Program-made: the position numbers and the translations under genes
Source: Theionarchaea archaeon
Lineage (GTDB): Archaea; Methanobacteriota_B; Thermococci; Methanofastidiosales; SZ-28-30
Assembly (NCBI GenBank): GCA_018992685.1
Contig: JACVGT010000043.1
Span: 1-27,917, forward strand
Length of the DNA stretch: 27,917 nucleotides
Reading direction: 5' to 3'
The notes under the pieces: generated by a model
What the model was told of the DNA's origin: nothing
The model's input: the letters and a program-made list of their open reading frames with translations, nothing else
The model's database searches: none
Shown here: positions 14,171-22,808 of the stretch, in pieces
Position numbering within the stretch: the first letter of the stretch is position 1
Layout: the number at the start of each line of letters is the position of its first letter

Positions 14171-16471
14171 TCACTGAGGAGTCCATTCGTATTCGTCCAT
14201 CACGTTCCCCTCAGCATCCCGTAGAGTGGCAATATCTCCTGAATTATTCCACCTCTCCACAGGAGAGCTCCAGTACAGGGCAACCTCGCTGTTTGCTCCT
14301 GAACCTGTATACACGAAGACAAAGCTCTGGGCCCTGATCACAAATCCCTGTGGAAATTCAAAGTATCCTCCAACATTGTTTTCCAGAGTCCATCCTGACA
14401 TGTCAATATCACTATCACTGTTGTTGCAGATTTTCACCCATTCCTGGTTGAGGTTTGCATTATCATCTCCTTCAGGGTCAAACTGCACCTGACATACGAC
14501 AATTGGCCGGACTTGTTCAATTATTTCAAAGGAATCCACCATCTTCTCGAAAATCGGCAAATACTTGTTGTAGGTACTGATAACAGAGATATATGTCAGA
14601 AGGTACAGGGTATCTTCTTTTATTGTACCCACCTGTACAGTTATGTTTAATTCGCCACCTGTCTCTTTGCCCGTGATATAGACTACCTTATGAGCTGGGC
14701 TGTCTGCCAAGGTAACTGCAGTGGATTCAATAACCCGCAATTCAGGATTTTGTTCTTTCATTGCTGTAAGGTCACGTTCAACGTACTGATGGATGTCTGT
14801 TGAATCTCCTGGTTTAAGCTCGGTGACAAACACGACCACATTTTCTCTGCTTGTGTCCCTCTCTCCTTCGAGAGGACTCAAGAAAACAACTGCATCTATA
14901 CCTTCAACCTGTTCCACTGTCCACTGGTTGTAGTACAGAACTCTGTACCCTGCTTTCGAATTCTCGTACAGAGTAAAGTCAGTATCAGGGAGCCCTTCTC
15001 GTTCTTCAGCAACTCCCCCGATTATTCTCTCTGCAGCAGTGACAAACCCCCTAATACCAGGTTCAAAATCCTCCAGAATGTAGACCTCCAGTGCCTGGCC
15101 ATCTCCCACCACAATCTCATCCACGTGGTCCAGGTCAATGTCTTCCACAATCAGGAACTCGGGCTGAGAACTGATGGCCATTGACGCAGTAATCATCTGA
15201 GAAAAGTTGGAAAGCAAGACACTCTCCCCTTGCAGAGACACAATTGCCTGTAAATCAATGGTAAACAAGGTGGCCTGACTAACCAGTAAGACCTGATCAC
15301 CCATAATCCTCATCTGTAAGAGGGGCGGGGGCAGATGCACCTTTCCCAGAAGTTCTCCTCCTCTCGTCAGGTACAGAGTATCGTATGATATGAAAAGAGC
15401 TTCCTGTGTACCGTCACCATCAACGTCATGGAACTGAAAATCATTGATGTGCTCATACGTGGCGTAGTTCCACAGCACATTTCCTTTCATATCATAAGCA
15501 ACTAAGAAGTGTTCCCAGTTCTCATCCAGAATGCCGCTCACGACGAGCTCTTTCTTTCGATCGTAGTTAATATCAGAAATCATGAATTTGGAGATTCGCC
15601 CGCTCACAGGCAGATCAGTTATCCAGGTTCCTTCATTGTCAAATATCAGAACACGATTTCCTTTTCCGTACACGTTTACTGCCACATAATGGTCATAGCA
15701 GTACAGTCCCCGTGGAGAGCCGGGCACAGGGTTTCTCCACACTAGGGTTCCTTCATGATCAAAAACGTAGAGATCGCCCTCATCATCCACCAGGACATCG
15801 CAGGCTATGATGATCTCTTCTTTTCCATTGTGGTCCAGGTCGAAGCACGTTAATGCTTTGATTTCTCTGGACACGTGGTAGTACCATTTGAGTCTATTAT
15901 TCTCGTAGACATAGATGGCACCTCTATCCCAGGGGTCTGAGACAATTCGCAGGCACCCAAAGACGTAGTCATATGATGTATCTCGGTCAAGGTCTGAAAT
16001 GTCCATGGCTGTGACACGGCTGATGTCCAGATCTTTCAACCACAGTACGGGTCCCCGCGGGATGTATTCAAAAATCCTGCGCTTCATCCTAGTCGTAACC
16101 TCTTTTGTGAGTTCTCGAGTAGCTCCTGCAAAAATGAAAAAAGTCTTCCCTCTTATTTCTCTTATAAACAGGTTCGATGCACCTGGCGTTCTAATGTACT
16201 CCTGTTCAGTTGAATCCAGCAGAGTGCGCACCAGTTCGCCAACTCCCTGCGGAGCATCGGGACCGCCCAGAATAACGTAGTGCTGGTAGTTCTGATAGCT
16301 GGGGAACTGCTCTGCCGTAATTGGTATAACATCGAATGATTGACGCAAATACGTGATAAGGCTTGAGGAATAGTCGATGGAATTTGAGATTACCACGATT
16401 TTCTTAGATTCCATTTCCAGGCTCCCAGAAAGAAGCAACAGCACCAGTGCTGCAGCCAGCACTTTTCTCAT
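14171..16471 (-). CDS. Secreted multidomain protein: propeller-like region, PsbP-like domain and LTD
   Basis: 766 residues. A signal peptide covers 1-19 (RKVLAAALVLLLLSGSL). Residues about 22-130 form an alpha/beta domain resembling archaeal S-layer/cell-wall-binding modules (KIVVISNSIDYSSSL ... HYVILGGPDAP). Residues about 140-480 hold FG-GAP/VCBS-type beta repeats with Asp-rich loops such as CFDLDHNGKEEIIIA, HDVDGDGTQEALF and VEDIDLDHVDEIVVGD, which often bind calcium. Residues about 500-650 resemble a PsbP-like/DUF1795 domain (GYRVLYYNQWTVEQ, YITGKETGG). The last 100 residues are a lamin-tail domain (EWVKICNNSDSDIDMSGWTL ... ATLRDAEGNVMDEYEW). The ATG is leaderless. The protein is probably surface-exposed or released; its ligand is unknown. 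It is divergent from the GT-C-like gene. Confidence 0.75.
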   Translation of the reverse strand: MRKVLAAALVLLLLSGSLEMESKKIVVISNSIDYSSSLITYLRQSFDVIPITAEQFPSYQNYQHYVILGGPDAPQGVGELVRTLLDSTEQEYIRTPGASNLFIREIRGKTFFIFAGATRELTKEVTTRMKRRIFEYIPRGPVLWLKDLDISRVTAMDISDLDRDTSYDYVFGCLRIVSDPWDRGAIYVYENNRLKWYYHVSREIKALTCFDLDHNGKEEIIIACDVLVDDEGDLYVFDHEGTLVWRNPVPGSPRGLYCYDHYVAVNVYGKGNRVLIFDNEGTWITDLPVSGRISKFMISDINYDRKKELVVSGILDENWEHFLVAYDMKGNVLWNYATYEHINDFQFHDVDGDGTQEALFISYDTLYLTRGGELLGKVHLPPPLLQMRIMGDQVLLVSQATLFTIDLQAIVSLQGESVLLSNFSQMITASMAISSQPEFLIVEDIDLDHVDEIVVGDGQALEVYILEDFEPGIRGFVTAAERIIGGVAEEREGLPDTDFTLYENSKAGYRVLYYNQWTVEQVEGIDAVVFLSPLEGERDTSRENVVVFVTELKPGDSTDIHQYVERDLTAMKEQNPELRVIESTAVTLADSPAHKVVYITGKETGGELNITVQVGTIKEDTLYLLTYISVISTYNKYLPIFEKMVDSFEIIEQVRPIVVCQVQFDPEGDDNANLNQEWVKICNNSDSDIDMSGWTLENNVGGYFEFPQGFVIRAQSFVFVYTGSGANSEVALYWSSPVERWNNSGDIATLRDAEGNVMDEYEWTPQ

Positions 16472-16493
16472 GCCTCTACTACTTCACAATACC

Positions 16494-16500
16494 TTATAAA
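16494..16500 (-). promoter_or_regulatory. TATA box of the LTD-protein gene (leaderless)
   Basis: On the minus strand GTTTTATAAGG is centred 26 bases before the ATG at 16471, the distance expected from TATA to transcription start. The mRNA should therefore begin at or within a few bases of the start codon, and there is no Shine-Dalgarno site. Confidence 0.6.
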
Positions 16501-16579
16501 ACTTACGGTTATGATAGTAGCTTAGAAGGAAGAATCACAGAATTGTGGTGTCGTATGGGTATCGGAAAATGACAACATT

Positions 16580-16588
16580 CTTATACAC
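16580..16588 (+). promoter_or_regulatory. TATA-like element of the GT-C-like gene
   Basis: CTTATACAC lies about 33 bases before the ATG at 16617, predicting a leader of a few bases. This supports ATG 16617 rather than the in-frame GTG at 16545, which lies upstream of the promoter. Confidence 0.4.
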
Positions 16589-16616
16589 TCTCACGAGGAA
16601 GAACTGTGGTGTGAAC

Positions 16617-18731
16617 ATGAGAGAACATCTCACCAGGAACAGAATTTACATCTTGATTACATGGGTACTCCTGGCAGGCGCATTGCTGGTCCCTGTAGAG
16701 ATAATGCGAATTGGTGCTGCATTCCTGCTGATGACGTTCTTTCCCGGATTCCTGCTCTGGGAATATGCTGGCTTTGAAGAGAAAACACCTCTGGTGCACG
16801 TTTTGTGTGGGGTTGCACTGCTCACTGTTGTGGTTTACTACTGTGCATGGATTGTGTGGGCACCCATCCCTCTTGGCTTATCCTTTGGCTGTGCGCTCAT
16901 ACTACTGAGGAGAGATACGCCTCTTCCTCGAGTGGACAGGAAAACGATATATCTTTCAGGGTGTGTTCTTTTCATGCTGGCGTATCTGTACCCCTGGACG
17001 GATCATGTGGCATTTTTTCCTCCAGGAGATGAGATGAAGCTCCACCTCTTACACTGCAGTACGATCCTGGAGTCAAAAAGTCTTCCTTCCAGTTATGCAC
17101 CATTGTATCCCGAGATCCACCATGTAACCCAGCCTTTGGGGTACCACGGAATGGCTGTCATGGTGACTCAGGCGGCACGAGGTTCCCTTATTCCGGTCAG
17201 CACCATGGTGGGCATTGTGGCAGCCTCTCTGGGCTGCATTGCTGTCTATCTCCTGGGCAAGACACTACACTCAGAGAAGGTGGGACTGGCTGGCTCGTTC
17301 TCTTTTGTAGGGTTGTCTTTTCTTTTTCATCAGCTCGCACTATCCGGGAGTTATCCTCTTCTTCTGGGGATTGCTCTTCAGGTCTTCGCTGTTGCTCTGG
17401 TTGTTCGTGCTGCAACCCAGACATCTCGCTCTCAATGTGTTGTGGCGGGATTAGCCTGTGCTGCTTGTTTTTCTGTTGATTTGAATGCATTTCTTCCACT
17501 GGTTTTGTTCTTGATTGGATTTTTGCTTTTCTATCGGTCTACTTTTTATGTCCTGGCTTCTTTTCTTCTGTTCAGCCTTCCTCCCCTGGCCAGGATCGTT
17601 CTCCCCCCTCTAAAGCCGTTGGAGGTTGCATTTGCTCAAGAATGGTTCCAGCAGAGCCTGAATAGTTTGAGAGAACCCAATGTGTTTCTTTTTTCCATGG
17701 GGCCCTTGTTGCTGATATTTGCGCTTCTTCAGGTATCCACTGTTCGCAGACTGAGACAGGTGATTTCTTTTCCTATAGCTGTGGGAGGGCTGTATGTACT
17801 GTGTTTGTGTATTCCGCTTCTGATCTGCACACTCGTGCCTGTATGGTGGGTCTTTGATCCCGTCCTAATTCTTAGAGTTGTAGCTGTGGTACTCTCTTTG
17901 ACTACAGGGTTGTTCCTGGTTGGATTACAGCGAATGAGGAAAATAACGTGGTTCTTTGTGGGGGTGGTTCTGGTAGCTCTGGTCCTTCAGGTGGCTGATC
18001 CTTTTTTCATATTGCCGCAACAACGCCCCACAGTCGATGACGATGCTCTGGCTGCATTCAGGTGGTTGTCCACTAACACAACGTCAGAAGACATAATATT
18101 GAATCTTCAGTCTTCAGGGGATTCCTCCACATGGATTCCAGCAGTGATCGGAAGACGAGTAGTAATGCCCTACCATCTTTACTACAAGGGAGACAATGCT
18201 ATGAGTGCATTGAACCTTCCTGAACGGTTTACTGACGTAACCATTCTGAAAACTCTGCCCTCTTCAGAATTCAGCAGGGATATCCTAGGGAAGTATGGGA
18301 TTACCCATGTGTATATCGAAGGGGAAGAAGACATTGACCCCGATCTGTTTGTTGACTCCCCCTTGTATACACTTGAATTTCACCAGAGGAACACATACAT
18401 CTTTTCAGTGACAGACGAGAAACCTGTTCAGTACGGACCACGTCTCTATCTGGGGACAGGGTCAATACCTAACGGAGTACGATCTTACTTCAGTCTTCCT
18501 GCGGGAGAGTTCACCCTCCTGGGTATCCACTACGCAGATACAGGAGAGGGAAATGTGGACATTGAAATCAATGATCAATATGTGGGGACGATTTTCAGGT
18601 TCAACACTGACAATCACTTTGTGACCTTCTTTGTGCTGCCTCCTGGTGAGGACATGAACGTATCCCTGTTTCCGTATGCATCTCCCTTTTACATTGACTC
18701 TCTTGTCTTATACTCCCCCGAGATGGAATAG
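16617..18731 (+). CDS. Multi-pass membrane protein, GT-C glycosyltransferase-like
   Basis: 704 residues from ATG 16617. The first ~460 residues contain about twelve hydrophobic segments. The loop after the fourth or fifth helix carries DHVAFFPPGDEMKLHLLH and later EIHHVTQPLGYHG; acidic and His residues in such a loop are typical of GT-C enzymes that use lipid-linked sugars and of related DUF6541/DUF2206-like archaeal proteins. The C-terminal ~230 residues are soluble and begin DDDALAAFRWLSTNTTSEDI, like the extracytoplasmic part of those families. It ends in a beta-rich domain (EFTLLGIHYADTGEGNVDIE). Glycosyl transfer to surface proteins or lipids is an inference from architecture. It diverges from a large secreted protein, a possible substrate. 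Confidence 0.6.
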   Translation: MREHLTRNRIYILITWVLLAGALLVPVEIMRIGAAFLLMTFFPGFLLWEYAGFEEKTPLVHVLCGVALLTVVVYYCAWIVWAPIPLGLSFGCALILLRRDTPLPRVDRKTIYLSGCVLFMLAYLYPWTDHVAFFPPGDEMKLHLLHCSTILESKSLPSSYAPLYPEIHHVTQPLGYHGMAVMVTQAARGSLIPVSTMVGIVAASLGCIAVYLLGKTLHSEKVGLAGSFSFVGLSFLFHQLALSGSYPLLLGIALQVFAVALVVRAATQTSRSQCVVAGLACAACFSVDLNAFLPLVLFLIGFLLFYRSTFYVLASFLLFSLPPLARIVLPPLKPLEVAFAQEWFQQSLNSLREPNVFLFSMGPLLLIFALLQVSTVRRLRQVISFPIAVGGLYVLCLCIPLLICTLVPVWWVFDPVLILRVVAVVLSLTTGLFLVGLQRMRKITWFFVGVVLVALVLQVADPFFILPQQRPTVDDDALAAFRWLSTNTTSEDIILNLQSSGDSSTWIPAVIGRRVVMPYHLYYKGDNAMSALNLPERFTDVTILKTLPSSEFSRDILGKYGITHVYIEGEEDIDPDLFVDSPLYTLEFHQRNTYIFSVTDEKPVQYGPRLYLGTGSIPNGVRSYFSLPAGEFTLLGIHYADTGEGNVDIEINDQYVGTIFRFNTDNHFVTFFVLPPGEDMNVSLFPYASPFYIDSLVLYSPEME

Positions 18732-18737
18732 TCCTTG

Positions 18738-19241
18738 CTAGTACTTGAAATCATTTTCAAATAAGGATAACCCCTCTTTCCATTTTCCTGATGTCGAGAG
18801 ATCCATAAACAGGTCGATGTGACCCAGTATCTGGAATCCGCATTTGTGAAAAAAGGACAGTGCGTGTGTATTTCGGGCCACGGGTCTTACGGACACGTAG
18901 GAGACACCAAGAGTCTGAGCTTCCTGTATTGCACGAGTGACCAAGGCCTTGCCGATTCCCTGAGATCGATATTCCGGACTGACTATGAGAGGTTCTATTT
19001 CTGCTTCTTGCTCTTTCATGATCAGTCCTGTCATTCCTACGATGTCACCAGAGAGCTCTGCAACCCAGATACGGTCAGCACCTACATCTGCCAGATGCTT
19101 GTCGAAGTACAGTCCAGGGTTATCTCCACCAATGGAAGGATCACCATAGATTTCTCGATGATGTTGAGTGAGTTCTTCCCACAAGATTCTGCACTCTTCT
19201 AAGTCATCTGGGGCATAGGGACGGATTTTTATCTCGATCAT
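18738..19241 (-). CDS. GNAT-family N-acetyltransferase
   Basis: 167 residues from ATG 19241, which is preceded by GAGGAGGAATA; longer in-frame starts (up to 19331) have no such site and would cross the promoter. The acetyl-CoA binding motif A is visible as VSPEYRSQGIGKALVTRAI, and the C-terminal part reads NTHALSFFHKCGFQ, both standard for GNAT proteins. The N-terminus IKIRPYAPDDLEEC is the usual first strand and helix. The acceptor (protein, amino acid or small molecule) cannot be predicted. It converges on the GT-C-like gene with six bases between stops. A TATA-like TTCTTAAATG near 19300 may be its promoter. Confidence 0.85.
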   Translation of the reverse strand: MIEIKIRPYAPDDLEECRILWEELTQHHREIYGDPSIGGDNPGLYFDKHLADVGADRIWVAELSGDIVGMTGLIMKEQEAEIEPLIVSPEYRSQGIGKALVTRAIQEAQTLGVSYVSVRPVARNTHALSFFHKCGFQILGHIDLFMDLSTSGKWKEGLSLFENDFKY

Positions 19242-19329
19242 GTTATTCCTCCTCTTTTCTGCCAAGTGATTGGCTACAGTACTTGAGAACCTTCGTACAT
19301 TTAAGAAGCTTATACCCTCACTGTTCCTC

Positions 19330-19385
19330 ATTCAGCAAAGAGGTCCCTCGTGATGCAGTGAACATGTTGTAACAGGTAAAAGAGA
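19330..19385. repeat. Dispersed 56-base repeat, copy A
   Basis: Shares about 80% identity with 26491-26546 when one single-base gap is placed in each copy. The ends are identical: ATTCAGCAAAG at the start and GGTAAAAGAGA at the end, with TGATGCA in the middle. Most differences between are transitions. It lies upstream of both the GNAT gene and pyrG. It is noncoding; the origin (old mobile-element end, RNA or regulatory site) is unknown. Confidence 0.6.
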
Positions 19386-19400
19386 CCCCCCTCTCCACCC

Positions 19401-19423
19401 CAACCCTGGCCCTAGCCCTAACC
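19401..19423 (+). repeat. Short CCCTRR tandem repeat
   Basis: CAACCCTGGCCCTAGCCCTAACC consists of three degenerate copies of CCCTRR(C). It lies just upstream of the pyrG BRE/TATA. Three imperfect units are probably a chance or slippage-derived tract. Confidence 0.4.
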
Positions 19424-19437
19424 AAAACCTATATAAG
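19422..19437 (+). promoter_or_regulatory. BRE/TATA promoter of the pyrG operon (leaderless)
   Basis: CCAAAAC (BRE-like) is followed directly by CTATATAAG, centred 26 bases before the pyrG ATG at 19459. Spacing and lack of a Shine-Dalgarno site indicate a leaderless mRNA. Confidence 0.7.
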
Positions 19438-19458
19438 CACGATCCAATACCATTTGAT

Positions 19459-21048
19459 ATGAGGTATGTTGTGGTCACAGGCGGCGTGATGTCAGGCCTA
19501 GGAAAAGGGGTGACCACCGCCTCTGTCGCAAAAATTCTGCAGAGTATGGGATATAAGGTTACTGCCATCAAGATTGACCCGTATCTGAATGTGGATGCAG
19601 GTACGATGTCTCCCTTTGAACATGGGGAAGTATTTGTCATGGAAGATGGCGGCGAAGTTGACTTGGATCTGGGCAACTATGAAAGATTTCTGAATGTCAA
19701 CCTTACCCGTGATCACAACATCACCACGGGCAAGGTGTATTTGCGGGTTATCGAGAAGGAAAGGAGAGGTGACTATCTGGGGAAGACAGTACAGGTTATC
19801 CCTCATGTTATCAATGAGATTGCAGAAGAAATCCGTTCTGTGGCTGAAAAACAGGATTTTACCGTGGTGGAAGTTGGAGGAACAGTGGGCGATATCGAGT
19901 CAATGCCTTTCCTGGAGGCTGTGAGACAGCTCTCTCTGGAAGAGGATGTTATTTTCGTTCATGTTACCCTGGTTCCCTCATTAGACGTCGTGGGAGAGCA
20001 GAAAACGAAACCCACCCAGCATTCAGTAAAGACGTTGCGTGAGGCAGGAATATTCCCCAATCTTATTGTCTGCAGGTGCCACGAGGAGCTGGAAGAAAAG
20101 ACTCGCCGGAAATTGGCCCTATTCTGCAATGTACATGAAGACCAGGTGATAAGTGACCACGATGTGGATGATATCTACATGATCCCGCTGGTTCTCAATG
20201 AGCAGAAAGTGGGAGAAAAGATCATTCGCAACATTGGATTGAGGCGGAAACCCGATCTCAGCCGCTGGAAATCCATTATTTCCAAGAAAATGGGAAAGAC
20301 TGTTCATCTTGGACTAGCAGGGAAGTACGTGGACCTTCCAGATTCGTACATCTCCATAAAGGAAGCCCTGAAGCATGCTTCCTTTGCCACAGGGATCAAT
20401 GTGGAAATTGAGATGCTGGATACTGAAACAGTAAATGAGACGTCATTTATTCACTTCGATGGTATTTTGGTTCCAGGCGGGTTTGGGTCTCGCGGCGTCG
20501 AGGGAAAGATACGGGCTGTCACGTATGCACGGGAGCATGAGATTCCTTTCCTGGGATTGTGCTATGGGTTCCAACTGGCCTGTGTGGAATTTGCCCGGTT
20601 CCTGGGAATAGAGGATGCCAATACCACAGAGGTAGCCCGAGAACTTGAGCTGGCGTGTACGCCTGTCATCGATCTTCTCCCCGAACAGCGTAACATCGGC
20701 AATATGGGGGGCACCATGAGACTGGGAGCAGACACCGACATTCTCTTGGAAAAAGACACCCTCATTCATTCGTTGTACAAGGAGACTGCTATTCGGGAAC
20801 GCCACCGGCACCGTTACGAGGTCAATCCCGAGTTCATTTCCACCCTGGAGGGAGGGGGTCTTACCTTCTCGGCCAGATCTTCAGACATGAAAAAAATGGA
20901 AGCTGCAGAGTTGAAAACCCATCCTTTCTTTTTGGGAACCCAGTTCCATCCTGAGTTCAAGTCACGGCTGGAGAATCCATCTCCGCCGTTTGTGGGATTT
21001 GTCAGAGCAATGGGTGAAAGGCATGATAGAGACAAAGAAGGCAAATGA
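19459..21048 (+). CDS. pyrG: CTP synthase
   Basis: 529 residues, full length. Makes CTP from UTP, ATP and glutamine in the cytoplasm. The N-terminal amidoligase domain begins [19 protein letters not shown] (P-loop) and has the family signatures [15 protein letters not shown] and [21 protein letters not shown]. The C-terminal glutamine amidotransferase domain has the nucleophile Cys368 in GLCYGFQ, and FHPEF holds the His and Glu of the triad. The ATG is leaderless. It heads an operon with the SIS-domain, zinc-ribbon and SerA-like genes. Confidence 0.96.
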   Translation: MRYVVVTGGVMSGLGKGVTTASVAKILQSMGYKVTAIKIDPYLNVDAGTMSPFEHGEVFVMEDGGEVDLDLGNYERFLNVNLTRDHNITTGKVYLRVIEKERRGDYLGKTVQVIPHVINEIAEEIRSVAEKQDFTVVEVGGTVGDIESMPFLEAVRQLSLEEDVIFVHVTLVPSLDVVGEQKTKPTQHSVKTLREAGIFPNLIVCRCHEELEEKTRRKLALFCNVHEDQVISDHDVDDIYMIPLVLNEQKVGEKIIRNIGLRRKPDLSRWKSIISKKMGKTVHLGLAGKYVDLPDSYISIKEALKHASFATGINVEIEMLDTETVNETSFIHFDGILVPGGFGSRGVEGKIRAVTYAREHEIPFLGLCYGFQLACVEFARFLGIEDANTTEVARELELACTPVIDLLPEQRNIGNMGGTMRLGADTDILLEKDTLIHSLYKETAIRERHRHRYEVNPEFISTLEGGGLTFSARSSDMKKMEAAELKTHPFFLGTQFHPEFKSRLENPSPPFVGFVRAMGERHDRDKEGK

Positions 21049-21652
21049 AATGAATTACGGAGATCAAGCCGAAACCGTCAAGCAATGCATGATCAGCATT
21101 CTGGATCATGTGAGGTCCTACATAGACCGTATCCGTGACGAAGACATTGACCAGATGATCAGAACCCTTCTGGAAGCTCGCAAGATCTTCATCATGGGAG
21201 CTGGGAGGTCTGGTCTGGTGGGGAAGGCATTTGCCATGCGATTGATGCACCTGGACCTGAAAGTATATGTAGTGGGAGAAACCACAACTCCTGCTTTCAC
21301 AGATCAGGATGTTCTAATTGCCATTTCAGGCTCAGGAGAGACGAATTCAGTGCTGACGTCTGCACGCGTGGCCAAACAGCGGGGAGGAAAGGTGGTGACC
21401 ATCACCTCGTATCCAAGTTCATCGCTGGGAAAGATGGCAGATTGCCTGGTCATTGTCAAAGGAAGAACCAAGGACGATGTGCCCGCATCTTACATTGAGC
21501 GGGAACTCCATCCATATCAACAGCTGACTCCCATGGGTACACTGTTTGAGGACTGTTGCATGATTTTTCTAGAAGGCATAGTAGCCTCCCTCATGGAGGT
21601 GCTTGAGAAAGGCGAAAAAGATATGAAGGCCAGACACGCAGTATTGGAGTAA
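21023..21652 (+). CDS. hxlB: SIS-domain protein, 6-phospho-3-hexuloisomerase-like
   Basis: 209 residues from ATG 21023, which has GGTGA five bases upstream and overlaps the end of pyrG by 26 bases; ATG 21050 would give 200 residues. It matches archaeal [34 protein letters not shown], the SIS motif [11 protein letters not shown], and [11 protein letters not shown] near the C-terminus. PHI converts 3-hexulose-6-phosphate and fructose-6-phosphate; in archaea, together with hexulose-phosphate synthase, it supplies ribulose-5-phosphate for nucleotides. That fits co-transcription with pyrG, but the synthase partner is not in the window. A related SIS isomerase remains possible. Confidence 0.85.
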   Translation: MIETKKANEMNYGDQAETVKQCMISILDHVRSYIDRIRDEDIDQMIRTLLEARKIFIMGAGRSGLVGKAFAMRLMHLDLKVYVVGETTTPAFTDQDVLIAISGSGETNSVLTSARVAKQRGGKVVTITSYPSSSLGKMADCLVIVKGRTKDDVPASYIERELHPYQQLTPMGTLFEDCCMIFLEGIVASLMEVLEKGEKDMKARHAVLE

Positions 21653-21663
21653 AGGTGAAAAGT

Positions 21664-21894
21664 ATGATTACTGCGCATGAATGTGAGAGCTGTCATACGG
21701 TAGTGTATGTTGAAGGAAAGGACGAGCCATATTGTCCGCGGTGCAGAGGGAGAATGTTTGCAAAAGAACAGGAACTTCCCAGAACCGCCAAGAAAATCCA
21801 CTGTCCCCAGTGTGACAGGGATTTTTATATGACTGCAGAACCCTTCAAGTGCCCGTTTTGTGATTATGGCTTTTCCTTGGGTTCTTACTGGTGA
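21664..21894 (+). CDS. Small double zinc-ribbon protein
   Basis: 76 residues from ATG 21664, preceded by GGTGA (five bases). Eight Cys residues are arranged as four CxxC pairs: CESC, CPRC, CPQC and CPFC, forming two rubredoxin-like or zinc-ribbon knuckle units separated by a basic linker (RTAKK). There is no catalytic domain. It lies 11 bases after the SIS gene and ends 5 bases before the SerA-like ATG, so it is inside the operon. Such proteins often bind nucleic acid or protein partners; the specific role is unknown. Confidence 0.75.
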   Translation: MITAHECESCHTVVYVEGKDEPYCPRCRGRMFAKEQELPRTAKKIHCPQCDRDFYMTAEPFKCPFCDYGFSLGSYW

Positions 21895-21899
21895 TAACC

Positions 21900-22808
21900 A
21901 TGAAAATATTGGTACTAGCAAAGTTGCACCCTGAGGGGGTACGTGTACTCAGGGAGCATGCCGAAGTAGAGGAGGCTTACGACCTTGAAGAAGAAGAACT
22001 TCTCAAGAGGGTACCTGGATATGACGCGGTCATTGTCAGGTCAAAGCCTCGAATTACCCAGAAGGTTATTGATGCAGCCACAGATCTGAAGGCGATAGGC
22101 CGGGCAGGTGTTGGTCTGGACAACATAGATGTAGAATATGCCAAATCACGTCACATAAAAGTGGTCAACACCCCCGAGGCCAGCACTGAATCTGTTGCAG
22201 AGCATGTCTTTGCTCTCCTCTTGTCCAAGGTCAGAGACATTCCTCGCGCAGATCAGGCTTTGAGAGAAGGAAAGTGGATCAAGAAGCAGCTCATGGGACA
22301 GGAGCTTTTTGGGAAGACTCTGGGAATCATCGGGTTTGGGAGAATTGGATCCCGCCTCGGAGAGATTGCCCAGGGGTTCAAAATGGTTGTACTGGCATAT
22401 GATGTGATTGACATCTCCCAGCGCGCCCTGGAGGTGGGTGCCGAGGTGGTCACACTGGAGACGCTGCTTCAGAAGAGCGATTTCATAACGCTCCACGTAC
22501 CTTTACTGCCTTCCACTAGAGACATGATATCAGAAAAGGAACTTAGCATCATGAAAACTGGAGCGATTCTCATCAACACATCTAGAGGAGGAATCATAAA
22601 CGAAAAGGCGCTCTTTGCTGCCCTCACTGCAGGGAAGGTACAAGCAGCTTTGGATGTATTTGAGCAGGAACCTCCCACTGAATCGCCGCTCCTCACTGCG
22701 CCCGCTATTGTGCTGACTCCTCATATTGCGGGTTCGACTGAAGAAGCCCAAGAAAAGGCGGGAATAGAGGTGGCTCACAAGATCGTCGAGGCTCTATCCA
22801 CGTTCTAG
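21900..22808 (+). CDS. serA: D-3-phosphoglycerate dehydrogenase-like 2-hydroxyacid dehydrogenase
   Basis: 302 residues from ATG 21900, with GGTGAT four bases upstream. The Rossmann NAD motif is GFGRIG (145-150). The three catalytic residues of the D-2-hydroxyacid dehydrogenase family are present: Arg229 (INTSRGG), Glu257 (FEQEPP) and His275 (TPHIAGSTEEA). The segment GRAGVGLDNIDVEYA and the TPHIAGST form are typical of phosphoglycerate dehydrogenase, which opens serine synthesis. It lacks the C-terminal ASB and ACT domains of long SerA, so no serine feedback is expected. Other D-2-hydroxyacids cannot be excluded as substrates. It is the last gene of the pyrG operon and its stop overlaps that of the convergent HIT gene. 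Confidence 0.85.
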   Translation: MKILVLAKLHPEGVRVLREHAEVEEAYDLEEEELLKRVPGYDAVIVRSKPRITQKVIDAATDLKAIGRAGVGLDNIDVEYAKSRHIKVVNTPEASTESVAEHVFALLLSKVRDIPRADQALREGKWIKKQLMGQELFGKTLGIIGFGRIGSRLGEIAQGFKMVVLAYDVIDISQRALEVGAEVVTLETLLQKSDFITLHVPLLPSTRDMISEKELSIMKTGAILINTSRGGIINEKALFAALTAGKVQAALDVFEQEPPTESPLLTAPAIVLTPHIAGSTEEAQEKAGIEVAHKIVEALSTF

